Below, in pieces: positions 21,404 through 31,939 of a stretch of DNA of 64,000 nt (position 1 is the first letter of the stretch; every line of letters begins with the position of its first letter). Where the stretch lies: positions 62,001 to 126,000 of the forward strand of contig NZ_JAERRK010000008.1 of NCBI RefSeq assembly GCF_016741775.1, given 5' to 3'. The notes beneath the pieces were generated by a model, which was not told the origin of the DNA, made no database searches, and saw only the letters and a program-made list of their open reading frames with translations. The position numbers and the translations under genes are program-made. The DNA comes from Streptomyces actinomycinicus (GTDB lineage: Bacteria > Actinomycetota > Actinomycetes > Streptomycetales > Streptomycetaceae).

Positions 21404-22390
21404 TCACATCCCCGAGAACCGGCCTGCCGTGGACCTCCTCAGGCCGTACAGCCGGTAGACGGCTCCCGCGCAGGCCGCGGCGATCAGGGCACCGCCTGCG
21501 ACGAGCGCCGGTACCGAGTCCTCGAAGGTACCGCCGGTACCGGCCGCCACCCCGTGCTGGACCGTCGCCGGGTCGCACCCGCCGGAGGCGCTGGACCCAC
21601 GGCACCCGTCGCCGTCCTGGCAGCCTGCACCGTGCGACTCCCCGCACCGGCCGCCGTCACCGCCACCGCCGCCACGGCCACCGCTGTCGCGCCCGCCGCC
21701 GTCCTGGCCGGCTCCGTCCCGGCCCGCACCGTCACGACCGCTGCTGTCACGACCGGTGCTGTCACGACCGGTACCGGTCTGTCCGCCACCGTCGCGACCC
21801 GCGCCCGTCTGTCCCCCGCTGTCGCGGCCGGCGGTGTCCTGGCCGGAACCGGGACCGACGGGCCCGCCGCCGTCCCGGCCTGCGCTGTCGTGGCCCGCGG
21901 ACGCCTGTCCGCCGCTGTCACGCCCGCCGCCGTCCTGGCTGCCCCCGCCTTCGCGACCGGAGCCGACCTGCCCGGCGCCGGCCTGTCCGCCCGTCTCGCA
22001 GTACTGCCCGGGATCGGCGCAGGAACCGGCGTCACCGGTCCGGGTGCCGAGGTAGGGCGCGCCCGTTCCGTCGGGCACGCCGGTTCCGTTGGGGACACCC
22101 GTTCCGTCAGGCACGCCCGTTCCGTCCGGCACGCCCGTTCCGTCCGGCACGCCCGTTCCGTCCGGCACGCCGGTTCCCTCAGGGGCAGCCGGGCAGAGGG
22201 CGTCGGCGGAGGCCGGTGCGGTGCCGTCGAGGCCGTCCGGGACCAGGCCGGTGACGGGGTCACAGACCGCCGGGGCGATGGCGGCGGTGGCCGGAGCCGC
22301 GGTAACCGCGAGGGCCGCGGGCCCGGTCAGGGCCAGTGCGGCGCCGGCGGCGAAGAGGACGGGGAGGGCACGGGCGGCGGTGCGGAGCAT
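21404..22390 (-). CDS. Secreted, repeat-rich surface protein with C-terminal membrane helix
   Basis: The 328-residue protein has a Sec signal peptide (MLRTAARALPVLFAAGAALALTGP, cleavage probably after an Ala-rich site near residue 37). A Cys-containing segment precedes a run of seven hexapeptides of type (D/E/N)GTGVP. A long Gly/Asp/Arg/Ser repeat region follows (GGRDSGGQ-like, about 130-245), then a Cys-rich block (CGESHGAGC, CQDGDGC). The C-terminus is a hydrophobic helix (VPALVAGGALIAAACAGAVY) followed by RLYGLRR, a stop-transfer anchor. GAGGAG precedes the ATG at 22390. It is likely an extended, flexible cell-surface protein. No enzymatic domain is seen. Confidence 0.75.
   Translation of the reverse strand: MLRTAARALPVLFAAGAALALTGPAALAVTAAPATAAIAPAVCDPVTGLVPDGLDGTAPASADALCPAAPEGTGVPDGTGVPDGTGVPDGTGVPDGTGVPNGTGVPDGTGAPYLGTRTGDAGSCADPGQYCETGGQAGAGQVGSGREGGGSQDGGGRDSGGQASAGHDSAGRDGGGPVGPGSGQDTAGRDSGGQTGAGRDGGGQTGTGRDSTGRDSSGRDGAGRDGAGQDGGGRDSGGRGGGGGDGGRCGESHGAGCQDGDGCRGSSASGGCDPATVQHGVAAGTGGTFEDSVPALVAGGALIAAACAGAVYRLYGLRRSTAGRFSGM
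22061..22190. repeat. About seven tandem 18-bp repeats in the surface-protein gene
   Basis: The plus-strand unit CCCGTTCCGTCCGGCACG recurs every 18 bp with few changes and encodes the hexapeptide repeat GTGVPD on the minus strand. The third and fourth units are nearly identical, suggesting recent copy-number change. Confidence 0.9.
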
Positions 22391-22859
22391 GGGAGGGGCT
22401 CCTCGCGGGCGGCGGGCGGTCGGACGGCGGTACTCCGGCGCACCGGTACGACGGCAACGCCGTACGGCGCCCGGCACGGGCACGTTCGTGCCCTGGCTGC
22501 CATCACAGCCCGCGGAGGGCCGTACCGCGCGCGGCCGGAGCCCATTCGCGGGACACGCGGGGCCGGGCGGGTGAACGGGGACGGCCCGCGACGGCCACGC
22601 ACGGAAGGCATGCGGGAACCCCGCGCCCGGTCACGGCGCACCCGCACGCACACCCGGCCCGGTCAGCCTCGGCCCGACGCGGGCTCGGCCCCGGGCACAC
22701 CAGTGCCCGGGGCGGCGCGAGGTGCGGGAAACCCGCTCGGCGGCCGTCGGCAACCCGCGGCGTACACCCCGCCCGGGGAGGTTTTCCGTCTCCCGCGCAG
22801 GTGACTCGGTATGTGCTGACCGGATCGTCCGCTTCGCACTGCACCTGGGAGGTCTCTCC
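22391..22859. other. Divergent intergenic region between the surface protein and the pyruvate oxidase-like gene
   Basis: These 469 bp separate two divergent genes and must hold both promoters. Long open frames cross it in several phases, but they are antisense continuations with Arg/Pro-rich translations. I see no operator palindrome or RNA gene. A good ribosome site (GGGAGG) lies just before 22860. Confidence 0.6.
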
Positions 22860-24656
22860 ATGAGCACCAAGGTCGCCGACCACATCCTCGAGCGCCTGCG
22901 CGCCTGGGGCGTGGATCAGGTCTTCGGCTATCCGGGCGACGGCATCAACGGGCTGCTCGCCGCCTGGGGCCGCGCCGAGGACCAGCCACGGTTCATCCAG
23001 TCGCGGCACGAGGAGATGTCCGCCTTCCAGGCGGTCGGATACGCCAAGTTCAGCGGGCGCATCGGCGTGTGCGCGGCGACGTCGGGTCCCGGCGCCATCC
23101 ATCTGCTCAACGGCCTGTACGACGCCAAGCTGGACCACGTGCCGGTGCTTGCGATCGTCGGCCAGACCAACCGGACCGCGATGGGCGGCTCGTACCAGCA
23201 GGAAGTCGACCTGCACACGCTGTACAAGGACGTCGCCTCGGAGTTCGTGGAGACGGTGACCGTGCCGGAGCAGCTGCCCAACGTGCTGGACAGGGCGATC
23301 CGGACCGCGTACGCGCGGCGCTGCCCCACCGCGCTGATCATCCCCGGTGACGTGCAGGAGCTGGACTACTCGCCGCCGACCCACGAGTTCAAGATGGTGC
23401 CCTCCAGCCTGGGCATGAGTGACTACACGGCGACCCCGACGGACGAGGCGCTGCGCCGGGCGGCGGACGTACTGAACGCGGGCGACAAGGTCGCCGTCCT
23501 GGTCGGCCAGGGCGCCGCCTCGGCCGTCGTCGAGGTGCAGGAGATCGCCGAACTGCTCGGTGCCGGTGTCGCGAAGGCGCTGCTCGGCAAGGACGTGCTG
23601 AGCGACGAACTGCCGTACGTGACCGGTCCGATCGGGCTGCTGGGCAGCCGGCCGTCGTACGAGATGATGCGGGACTGCGACACGCTGCTGACGATCGGTT
23701 CGTCGTTCCCGTACACGCAGTTCATGCCGGACTTCGGCAAGGCGCGCGGGGTGCAGATCGACATCGACCCGCACATGATCGGCATGCGCTACCCCTACGA
23801 GGTGAACCTCGTAGGGGACGCGAAGGCGACGCTCCAGCGGCTGATCCCGATGCTGAAGACCGACCGGGGCGGACGCGAGTGGTACGACACGGTGTGCGCG
23901 AACGTGAAGCGCTGGCACGAGACGATGGACCGGCGGGCCGGGCTGGCGGCCGATCCGATCAACCCCGAGTACGTGGCCCGGGCACTGGATCCGCTGCTGC
24001 CGGACGACGCGATCCTCACCGCGGACTCCGGTTCGGTCGCCAACTGGTACGCACGGCACATCACGATGCGGCCGGGCATGCGCGGTTCGCTGTCCGGGAC
24101 GCTGGCGACGATGGGTCCCGGTGTGCCGTACGCGATCGGCGCGAAGTTCGCCCACCCGGACCGGCCGGTGATCGCGCTGGTCGGGGACGGGGCGATGCAG
24201 ATGAACGGCCTGGCCGAGATGATCACGGCGGCGAAGTACCAGGACCGCTGGACGGATCCGCGGCTGGTGGTGGCCGTGTGGAACAACCAGGACCTGAACC
24301 AGGTGACCTGGGAGATGCGCGCCATGGAGGGCGCTCCGTCGTTCCTGCCGTCGCAGTCGATCCCGGACGTGCAGTACGCGGCGTTCGCCCGCTCGCTCGG
24401 CCTGACCGGCATCCGGGTGGAGAAACCGGAGGACGTGGAGGCCGGCTGGCGGGCCGCGCTGGCGGCCGACGGTCCGGTGGTGATCGAGTTCCTGACCGAC
24501 CCCGCCGTACCGCCGATCCCGCCGCACGCGACCTGGGAACAGATGGAGGCGACGGCCGCGTCGATCCTGAAGGGCGACGCCGACCGGGGATCGGTGATCA
24601 AGCAGGGGCTGAAGGCGAAGGTGCAGGAGTTCCTGCCCGGCCGGACGAAGCAGTAG
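22860..24656 (+). CDS. poxB: Thiamine-diphosphate-dependent pyruvate dehydrogenase/oxidase (PoxB type)
   Basis: The 598-residue protein has the three-domain layout of the pyruvate oxidase/acetolactate synthase family. The N-terminal PYR domain carries the cofactor-activating Glu (SRHEEMSAFQAVGYAKFSG). The middle domain follows, and the C-terminal PP domain has the thiamine-diphosphate motif GDGAMQMNGLAEM to VVAVWNNQDLNQVTWEM. PoxB enzymes decarboxylate pyruvate to acetate and pass electrons to FAD and then quinone. The last 25 residues (SVIKQGLKAKVQEFLPGR) are amphipathic and could serve membrane contact, as in E. coli. The ATG follows GGGAGG. Downstream genes on the same strand (24730-26305) may share its transcript. 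In Streptomyces such genes sit among stationary-phase stress genes. Confidence 0.88.
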   Translation: MSTKVADHILERLRAWGVDQVFGYPGDGINGLLAAWGRAEDQPRFIQSRHEEMSAFQAVGYAKFSGRIGVCAATSGPGAIHLLNGLYDAKLDHVPVLAIVGQTNRTAMGGSYQQEVDLHTLYKDVASEFVETVTVPEQLPNVLDRAIRTAYARRCPTALIIPGDVQELDYSPPTHEFKMVPSSLGMSDYTATPTDEALRRAADVLNAGDKVAVLVGQGAASAVVEVQEIAELLGAGVAKALLGKDVLSDELPYVTGPIGLLGSRPSYEMMRDCDTLLTIGSSFPYTQFMPDFGKARGVQIDIDPHMIGMRYPYEVNLVGDAKATLQRLIPMLKTDRGGREWYDTVCANVKRWHETMDRRAGLAADPINPEYVARALDPLLPDDAILTADSGSVANWYARHITMRPGMRGSLSGTLATMGPGVPYAIGAKFAHPDRPVIALVGDGAMQMNGLAEMITAAKYQDRWTDPRLVVAVWNNQDLNQVTWEMRAMEGAPSFLPSQSIPDVQYAAFARSLGLTGIRVEKPEDVEAGWRAALAADGPVVIEFLTDPAVPPIPPHATWEQMEATAASILKGDADRGSVIKQGLKAKVQEFLPGRTKQ

Positions 24657-24729
24657 CCGTCCGGCGCGGACCCGTGTCGGACGCACGGCACCGGGTACGC
24701 GGTGCGGACTCGACCCTCTGGAGGGAGAC

Positions 24730-25107
24730 ATGCAGCGAGGCAGTGACCGGCTGAGCGTCCATCGCGACGACGAGATGAAGCACGAATTGAGGGGCCTGCT
24801 GCGGTCCGGGCACCCGACACGCGTGGAGGAGTGGCACGACCCGGAGCCGGCCGCGGACGACGACCCGGAGCTGTGGAGCGGACCGGTGGGCGGTCTGGGC
24901 TCCCCCGCGTCGCTGGAGCGGACCCGGCTGGAGCTGGCCCGGCGTCTGGGACGGCACGCCTTCCCCGCGAAGCCGGGGGAGCTTGCCCGGGCGCTGCGCC
25001 GGAGCAATGCGCCGGGTGGGCTGATCGACGCGGTGGCCGGTCTGCGGCACGGCAACCGGTACGAGAACGTCCAGCAACTGGCCGAGGCGCTGGTGGGCGG
25101 CGAATGA
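24730..25107 (+). CDS. DUF2795-domain protein
   Basis: The 125-residue protein has an N-terminal charged part and a C-terminal DUF2795-like region (about 75-122): FPAKPGELARALRRSNAPGGLIDAVAGLRHGNRYENVQQLAEAL. The domain is common in small actinobacterial stress proteins; its role is not known. GGAGGGAGAC precedes the ATG. Its stop overlaps the start of the next gene by 3 bp. Confidence 0.8.
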   Translation: MQRGSDRLSVHRDDEMKHELRGLLRSGHPTRVEEWHDPEPAADDDPELWSGPVGGLGSPASLERTRLELARRLGRHAFPAKPGELARALRRSNAPGGLIDAVAGLRHGNRYENVQQLAEALVGGE

Positions 25108-25757
25108 GCCGGGATCAGGCGGCAGAGATCGCGCGTGGCGCCACCGTGGACGTCGGGGACGCCACGACGCGGTTTCTGCTCTACGGCCTGCTGCCCGGCT
25201 GGTTCGCGCCGGGGCTCGCCGACTGGGCGATGCACCGGCGCACCCGGATCGAGGACACGACAGGGACGAAGGAGTCCCTGATCCACTCCCTGATGATGGC
25301 GGAGGTGGGCCTGCCCATCGCGCTCACGCTGCGCTACGAGGTCAATCCGCTGCTGCTGACGGTGCAACTGGGCGCGGCGGCGGCGCACGAGGCGACGGCC
25401 TTGTGGGACGTGCGGACGGCCGTCGACAGCAAGCGCGAGGTCAGGCCGGTCGAGCAGCACATCCACAGCTTTCTGGAGTCGCTGCCGTTCGGCGGGCTGG
25501 TGTCGCTGATGTGCCTGCACTCCGACCAGGTGAAGTCGCTCCTGCGGGCGGGCCGCGGCGATCCCGACGCCTGGCGCCTGGTGCCGCGCCGGCGCGCCCT
25601 GTCGCCCGCCTACCTGGCGGGCATCGGTCTCGCGATCGGCACGTGCGTGCTGCTGCCGTACGGCGAGGAGCTGCTGCGCTGCCGGCGGGCGGCCCGGGCG
25701 AGGAAACGGCGCGCCCGGGCGCACAGGGCCGTGCTGAGGAAAGTGAAAGGAAGCTGA
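25104..25757 (+). CDS. Predicted membrane protein of unknown function
   Basis: The 217-residue protein has three to four hydrophobic stretches: FLLYGLLPGWFAPGLADWAMH, SLIHSLMMAEVGLPIALTL, VNPLLLTVQLGAAAAHEATALW and YLAGIGLAIGTCVLLPYGEELL. Several histidines lie at or near the helix ends (HRRTRIEDTTG, IHS, HEATALWDVR, EQHIHSF), which could ligate metal or haem, but no family pattern confirms this. The C-terminus is very basic (RARKRRARAHRAVLRKVKGS). It is coupled to the DUF2795 gene and followed by the DJ-1/PfpI gene after 5 bp. I do not recognise the family. Confidence 0.75.
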   Translation: MSRDQAAEIARGATVDVGDATTRFLLYGLLPGWFAPGLADWAMHRRTRIEDTTGTKESLIHSLMMAEVGLPIALTLRYEVNPLLLTVQLGAAAAHEATALWDVRTAVDSKREVRPVEQHIHSFLESLPFGGLVSLMCLHSDQVKSLLRAGRGDPDAWRLVPRRRALSPAYLAGIGLAIGTCVLLPYGEELLRCRRAARARKRRARAHRAVLRKVKGS

Positions 25758-25762
25758 GGATC

Positions 25763-26305
25763 ATGCGTATCGCGTTTCTGGTGGCACCCGAGGGCGTCGA
25801 GCAGGTGGAGCTGACCGAGCCGTGGAAGGCGGCCTCGGACGCCGGGCACGAGCCGGTGCTGGTGTCGACCGCGTCCGGGAAGATCCAGGCGTTCAACCAT
25901 CTGGACAAGGCGGACACGTTCCCCGTGGACGAGGTGGTCGGTGAGACGTCGGCCGGATCGTTCGGTGGCCTTGTGCTGCCGGGCGGGGTCGCCAACCCCG
26001 ACTTCCTGCGCATGGACGAGAAGGCCGTCGCTTTCGTGAGGGACTTCTTCGAGCAGGGCCGGCCGGTCGCCGCGATCTGCCACGCGCCGTGGACGCTGGT
26101 GGAGGCGGACGTGGTGAGCGGCCGGGTACTGACGTCCTGGCCGAGCCTGCGCACGGACATCCGCAACGCGGGCGGCACCTGGGTGGACGAGCAGGTGAAG
26201 ATCTGCGACCACGGCTCCAACCAGCTGGTGACCAGCCGCAAGCCGGACGACCTGAAGGCGTTCTGCGACGCCTTCCTGCACGTGTTCGCCGGTGAGCCCG
26301 GCTGA
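25763..26305 (+). CDS. DJ-1/PfpI-family protein (type 1 glutamine amidotransferase-like)
   Basis: The 180-residue protein carries the nucleophile elbow AAICHAPW with Cys and His, and the upstream FGGLVLPGGVANPDFLR with the family's conserved region. This fits PfpI/YhbO-type proteins, which act as proteases, glyoxalases or protein deglycases in different reports. A GAGGATC site precedes the ATG at 25763. It is the last gene of a four-gene plus-strand run and is followed by a strong hairpin. The neighbourhood suggests carbonyl or oxidative stress defence. Confidence 0.9.
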   Translation: MRIAFLVAPEGVEQVELTEPWKAASDAGHEPVLVSTASGKIQAFNHLDKADTFPVDEVVGETSAGSFGGLVLPGGVANPDFLRMDEKAVAFVRDFFEQGRPVAAICHAPWTLVEADVVSGRVLTSWPSLRTDIRNAGGTWVDEQVKICDHGSNQLVTSRKPDDLKAFCDAFLHVFAGEPG

Positions 26306-26318
26306 ACGAGTGCTCCGA

Positions 26319-26346
26319 CAGGGCCGGCCCGCTCGGGCCGGCCCTG
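26319..26346 (+). terminator. Rho-independent-type hairpin after the DJ-1/PfpI gene
   Basis: CAGGGCCGGCCC (26319-26330) and GGGCCGGCCCTG (26335-26346) form a perfect 12-bp stem with a 4-nt loop, 14 bp after the stop at 26305. There is no long T run, as is usual in Streptomyces terminators. Confidence 0.8.
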
Positions 26347-26359
26347 CTGCGTGCGCAGG

Positions 26360-26647
26360 TCAGGTACCGGAGGTCTCCGGGGTGGCCGCCTCGCCGCAGC
26401 TGCGCTCGCGGGCGCCCTCACGGGTGCGGCCGGCGCTCACCAGACGGCGCGGGTTGCGGCGCAGGTACTCGCCCTCCAACTGCGCCATGCGCTCGTTGTG
26501 GGCGCGCAGTGCGTCGTTGGAGCCGTACAGCAAGGTGTCGTGGCGCGTGCGGTGGATCGTCTCCAGCTCCTTCATGAGCTGCTGGTCGTCCAGCCGGCTG
26601 GGGTCGACTCCGGTCATGGTGGTGCCCCGCTCGTCGTGTTCGTTCAT
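26360..26647 (-). CDS. Small conserved actinobacterial protein (DUF6158-like)
   Basis: The 95-residue protein contains the conserved block MTGVDPSRLDDQQLMKELETIHRTRHDTLLYGSNDALRAHNERMAQLEGEYLRRNPRR, a helical, charged segment found in small Streptomyces proteins of this type. The ATG at 26647 and the internal ATG ten codons later are both possible starts. It lies between the PfpI terminator and the divergent baeRF gene. No function is known; a stress or ribosome link by context is inference. Confidence 0.7.
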   Translation of the reverse strand: MNEHDERGTTMTGVDPSRLDDQQLMKELETIHRTRHDTLLYGSNDALRAHNERMAQLEGEYLRRNPRRLVSAGRTREGARERSCGEAATPETSGT

Positions 26648-26704
26648 GCGGTCCGGGTACCCGCCCGGCATGCACTGCCCCCGAGCGGTTTCCGGGAGGA
26701 ATCC

Positions 26705-27823
26705 ATGGAGCTCGCGTTCCTGAATCCACTGTACGAACATCCGGGGTCCTGGGCCTCCGCATACGTCGACCTGTCCCGGCACGACGAGGGAACGGACCAC
26801 CGACGGCATCTGACGGCGGAGGCCGTGTCCCGGCAGCTGCGGGACCAGGGCGCCGACGAGTCCACGTGCCGGGCGGTGTACGACGCCGTCGAGGGCCTGC
26901 GGCACTCCACCGAGCCGTACGGGAGGGCCGTGTTCGCCCGGAACGGCGAGGTGGCCCTGCAGGTGCCGCTGACCCAGCCGCCGCCGGACGGTCTCGTGCA
27001 CTGGGGCACCCTGCCGCACGTGACGCCGCTGCTGGACCTGGCCGGTGAGGACCCGGTGTCGCTGGTGGCGTACATCGACCGCACCGGTGCCGATCTCGAA
27101 CTGCGCAGCGCGGTGCTCCAGGAGGAGGCCGGGCACGTCACGGGCAGCCGGCAGTGGCCGATGCACCGGTCGAAGGCGTCCGACTGGTCCGAGCGGCACT
27201 TCCAGCTGAAGGTGGAGAACACCTGGGAGAACAACGCACGGGAGATCGCCGCGGCGCTCGCGGACTGCCAGGCCGAGACCGGCGCCGATCTGCTGATCCT
27301 GTGCGGCGGGGAACGGGAGCGCCGGTCGGTGCGCGAGCGGCTGCCCGAGCCGCTGCAGGACCGGGCGGTGGAGACCTCGCACGGCATCGGCAGCAGGCTG
27401 CTCCCCCGTGAGGTGGAGGACATCCGTGCCGCGCACGTGCGGGAGCGGATCCTGGCCGAGGTGGACCGGTACCGGGCCGCACGGGTGCCCGACGAGGAGC
27501 GGCGGGCGGCGGCCGTCGAGGGCGTGCCGCAGCTGATCGAGGCGGCGCGCGAGCACCGGCTCGCCGAGCTGCTGATCCGCCCGGACGCCCCCGACACCCA
27601 CCGCGAGGTGTGGATCAGCGAGGACCCGGCCCAGTTGGCGGCCCGCCGTACGGAGCTGAAGAACCTGGGCGAGCAGCAGTCCTGGCGGGCCCGTGCCGAC
27701 GACGCGCTGGTCCGGGCGGCCGCGGTGACGGACGCGCCGGTCCTCTCGCTGACGCCGGTCCTGGACGAGACGGGCGACGAGGTGCCGGCGGGCGGTCTGG
27801 GCGCGCTGCTGCGCTGGCGGTGA
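26705..27823 (+). CDS. baeRF2-type (eRF1/Vms1-like) release-factor homologue
   Basis: The 372-residue protein follows the bacterial eRF1-like (baeRF) pattern. It has an N-terminal domain with LFLNPLYEHPGSWASAYVDLSRHDEG, a central segment YIDRTGADLELRSAV, the long helix HFQLKVENTWENNAREIAAALADC and LLILCGGERERRSVRERLPEPLQDR, and a C-terminal L7Ae-like part ending EVPAGGLGALLRW. The family is related to Vms1/eRF1 peptidyl-tRNA hydrolases and may act in ribosome rescue or hibernation. GGAGGAATCC is a perfect ribosome site before 26705. Substrate specificity cannot be judged because a catalytic Gln (GGQ) is not evident. Confidence 0.85.
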   Translation: MELAFLNPLYEHPGSWASAYVDLSRHDEGTDHRRHLTAEAVSRQLRDQGADESTCRAVYDAVEGLRHSTEPYGRAVFARNGEVALQVPLTQPPPDGLVHWGTLPHVTPLLDLAGEDPVSLVAYIDRTGADLELRSAVLQEEAGHVTGSRQWPMHRSKASDWSERHFQLKVENTWENNAREIAAALADCQAETGADLLILCGGERERRSVRERLPEPLQDRAVETSHGIGSRLLPREVEDIRAAHVRERILAEVDRYRAARVPDEERRAAAVEGVPQLIEAAREHRLAELLIRPDAPDTHREVWISEDPAQLAARRTELKNLGEQQSWRARADDALVRAAAVTDAPVLSLTPVLDETGDEVPAGGLGALLRWR

Positions 27824-27851
27824 CCGCCGCGCCTGGCCGGGCGGGTCCGGG

Positions 27852-29471
<1,620 letters not shown>

Positions 29472-29631
29472 GGTCAGGCATTCTCCGGGGCACCCCGGAC
29501 CGCGGGCAAACCGTTATCCGGCGGTCGCCACCGGACCCGCGCCGGCGGGCGCCGCCCCGCGGCCGGGCTGCACCCGGCCGCCCGGCCGCGGCCGCCGTCT
29601 CCCCGCCGGCCGCGTCCCCGCTAGGGCCACT

Positions 29632-29700
29632 CTTCCGGATCTTGCCCGGGTCGCGGTCGGCCGGAAGGCATCGTCGCCCGGAGCCGGCCTGATCCGGAAG
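29632..29700. promoter_or_regulatory. 10-bp inverted repeat between the ABC-F and histidine phosphatase genes
   Basis: CTTCCGGATC (29632-29641) and GATCCGGAAG (29691-29700) are exact reverse complements 49 nt apart in the 236-bp gap. It ends 7 bp before the stop of the phosphatase gene, so it may terminate that transcript or regulate the ABC-F gene. Confidence 0.35.
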
Positions 29701-29707
29701 AAAGGCC

Positions 29708-30364
29708 TCAGCCCGCCGTGTCCAGGGCCTCCCCCGTCGGACCGGCCTCGCCGGCCGGTTCCACCGTGGCGCCCTCCCAGGACAGTGCCTTCCAGCCGTC
29801 GGACGGGGAGCCCTCCAGGACCACCACGCCCGTGTTCTGCAGCGGGCGGGCGGCGGCGTAGGCGACGTCGACGTTGTCGGCGCGGGCGGCGGTCCACACG
29901 CGGATCGCGGCGCCGTGGCTGACCATGGCGACGGTCCGGGCGCCGCTCGCCGCGGCCTCGGCGACCACGGCGTCGTACCGGGCGAGGGCCTCCTCGCCGC
30001 TCTCGCCGCCGGGCATGCGCAGCGCGGTGTCCCCGGCCGCCCAGGCGAACACCGTGCGCAGGTACTGCTCGCCCGCGGGGGTGTGGCCGGGCAGCATCTC
30101 CAGGTCGCCGGCGGACAGCTCGCGGATGCCGTCGCGGACGACGACGTCCAGGCCGCGGGCGGCGGCCAGCGGGGCGGCCGTGAGCTGGGTGCGGATCAGT
30201 GTGGAGGCGTAGAGGGCCTCGATGTCCTCGCCGGTGAGCGCCGCGGGCAGGGCGGCGGCCTGCGCCTCGCCGAGCGCCGTCAGCCCCGCACCCGGCACGG
30301 CGGTGTCCAGCAAGTGGTCCACGTTGGACGGGGTCTCGCCGTGGCGGACGAGGAGCAGGCGCAT
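29708..30364 (-). CDS. Histidine phosphatase family protein (phosphoglycerate mutase-like)
   Basis: The 218-residue protein starts with the RHG motif (LLLVRHGETPSNVDHLLDT) and keeps YASTLIRTQLTAAPLA, GIRELSAGDLEML and MVSHGAAIRVW, which supply the Arg, Glu and second His of the active site. Such enzymes hydrolyse phosphate esters by a phospho-histidine intermediate. The ATG at 30364 follows GAGAAGGAG; the open frame upstream is not supported. It is divergent from the PAP2-kinase fusion. Whether it acts on a sugar phosphate, polyphosphate or a cofactor is not clear. Confidence 0.9.
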   Translation of the reverse strand: MRLLLVRHGETPSNVDHLLDTAVPGAGLTALGEAQAAALPAALTGEDIEALYASTLIRTQLTAAPLAAARGLDVVVRDGIRELSAGDLEMLPGHTPAGEQYLRTVFAWAAGDTALRMPGGESGEEALARYDAVVAEAAASGARTVAMVSHGAAIRVWTAARADNVDVAYAAARPLQNTGVVVLEGSPSDGWKALSWEGATVEPAGEAGPTGEALDTAG

Positions 30365-30445
30365 CCGGGGCTTCTCCTTCTCGCGCCGGGTGGCGCCCGG
30401 CGCCCGGGGACACAAGAAACGGGCACTTCAGGGTAACCGCACCCC

Positions 30446-31939
30446 ATGAGCCCAGACGTGGACCTGACCGTTGCCAAGACCGTCCGCAGCCCGCTGCGGA
30501 CGGCCCTTCGTCTCGACGCCCGGCTGTTCGAGGCCGCCGCCGGCTGGCACTGGCCCGGCGCCGAGCGGGTGCTTCCCCGGCTGAGCCGGAGCGCGAACCA
30601 CGGCGTGCTGTGGTTCGCGGCGGCCGCCGCGATCGCCGCGAGCCGCACCCCCCGGGCCCGCCGCGCGGCGGTCCGCGGGGTGGCTTCGCTGAGCCTGGCC
30701 TCGCTGGCGATCAACACGATCGGCAAGCGCTCGGTGCGCCGTCCCCGGCCGGTGCTGGACCCGGTGCCGCTGGGGCGGCAGCTGAAGCGGCAGCCGATCA
30801 CCACGTCCTTCCCGTCCGGGCACGCGGCCTCGGCCGCGGCCTTCGCGTGCGGGGTCGCCCTGGAGTCGCCGGCGTGGGGCGCGGCGGTGGCGCCGGTGGC
30901 CTTCTCGGTGGCGATGTCCCGGGTGTACACCGGGGTGCACTTCCCGAGCGACGTTCTGGCCGGGGCGGCGCTCGGCGCGGGCGCCGCCTTCCTGGTGCGG
31001 CGGCTGGTGCCGGCCCGTACCCGGGTCGTGCGGCCCGCCCGGCCGCGGGCCGACGCCCCGGCGCTGCCCGAGGGCGACGGTCTGGTGGTGGTCGCCAACC
31101 GGGCCTCGGGCACGGCGGACCGGGTACGGGCGCTGCGCGACGCGCTGCCGAAGGCGGAGATCGTCGAGTGCGCGCCGGAGGAGGTCGCGGACGAACTGGA
31201 GAAGGCTGCGGCACGGGCGCGGGTGCTCGGTGTGTGCGGTGGCGACGGCACCGTGAACGCGGCCGCCGCGGCCGCCCTCCGGCACGGTCTGCCGCTCGCG
31301 GTGCTGCCCGGCGGCACCCTCAACCACTTCGCCTACGACCTCGGTGTGGAGGACGAACGGCTGCTGGCCCGGGCGGTGCGGAACGGCGAGGCGGTCCGGG
31401 TGGACGCGGGCCGGTTCGTCACCGGGGAGACGGAGGGCCTGTTCCTCAACACGCTGAGCCTCGGCGTGTATCCGGAACTGGTGCGCGAGCGGGACCGCTG
31501 GTCGCACCGGATCGGCGGCTGGCCGGCCGGGGTGCTCGGCGCCCTGCGCGTGCTGCGCGCCGACCGGCATCCGCTGGAGGTGGAGGTGGGTGGTGAACGG
31601 CGGCCGCTGTGGCTGCTGTTCGTCGGCAACGGCGTCTACCACCGCATGGGGCTCGCCCCGGGCCGGCGTACCGACCTGGCGGACGGTCTGCTGGACGTGC
31701 GGGTGGTGCACGGCAGCCGCAGGCCCGCGCTGCGGCTGCTCGCCGCGGCCGTCGCGGGCCCGCTGACCCGCTCGCCCGCGCATGCGGCGGTGCAGGTGAA
31801 CCGGCTGCGGCTGACCGGTGTCGCGCCGGGCACCCCGCTCGCGTACGACGGCGAGGTCACGGCCGTCTCGGGTGAGGTGGCGGTGGAGAACCTGCCCGAG
31901 GCCCTGACCGTCTACCGTCCGCTCCGGTCCGTCCGCTGA
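30446..31939 (+). CDS. PAP2 phosphatase fused to diacylglycerol/sphingosine-type lipid kinase
   Basis: The 497-residue protein joins two lipid-active domains. Residues about 45-195 form a PAP2 domain with KRSVRRPRP, SFPSGHAAS and SRVYTGVHFPSDV, the three signature motifs. Residues about 210-490 form a DAGK-type kinase with VCGGDGTVNAAA, PGGTLNHFA and a C-terminal lipid-kinase beta domain. The PAP2 part should face outward or sit in the membrane, and the kinase in the cytoplasm. Fusions of this sort occur in actinobacteria and probably process phosphatidate or a prenyl/lipid phosphate. The ATG at 30446 follows a CAGGGTAACC leader. Confidence 0.9.
   Translation: MSPDVDLTVAKTVRSPLRTALRLDARLFEAAAGWHWPGAERVLPRLSRSANHGVLWFAAAAAIAASRTPRARRAAVRGVASLSLASLAINTIGKRSVRRPRPVLDPVPLGRQLKRQPITTSFPSGHAASAAAFACGVALESPAWGAAVAPVAFSVAMSRVYTGVHFPSDVLAGAALGAGAAFLVRRLVPARTRVVRPARPRADAPALPEGDGLVVVANRASGTADRVRALRDALPKAEIVECAPEEVADELEKAAARARVLGVCGGDGTVNAAAAAALRHGLPLAVLPGGTLNHFAYDLGVEDERLLARAVRNGEAVRVDAGRFVTGETEGLFLNTLSLGVYPELVRERDRWSHRIGGWPAGVLGALRVLRADRHPLEVEVGGERRPLWLLFVGNGVYHRMGLAPGRRTDLADGLLDVRVVHGSRRPALRLLAAAVAGPLTRSPAHAAVQVNRLRLTGVAPGTPLAYDGEVTAVSGEVAVENLPEALTVYRPLRSVR

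Noticed and set aside
22503-25724. A 1073-codon open frame on the minus strand across poxB and its neighbours
   Set aside because: It runs through three coding genes and an intergenic gap in antisense; composition is Arg/His/Val-rich and there is no ribosome site.
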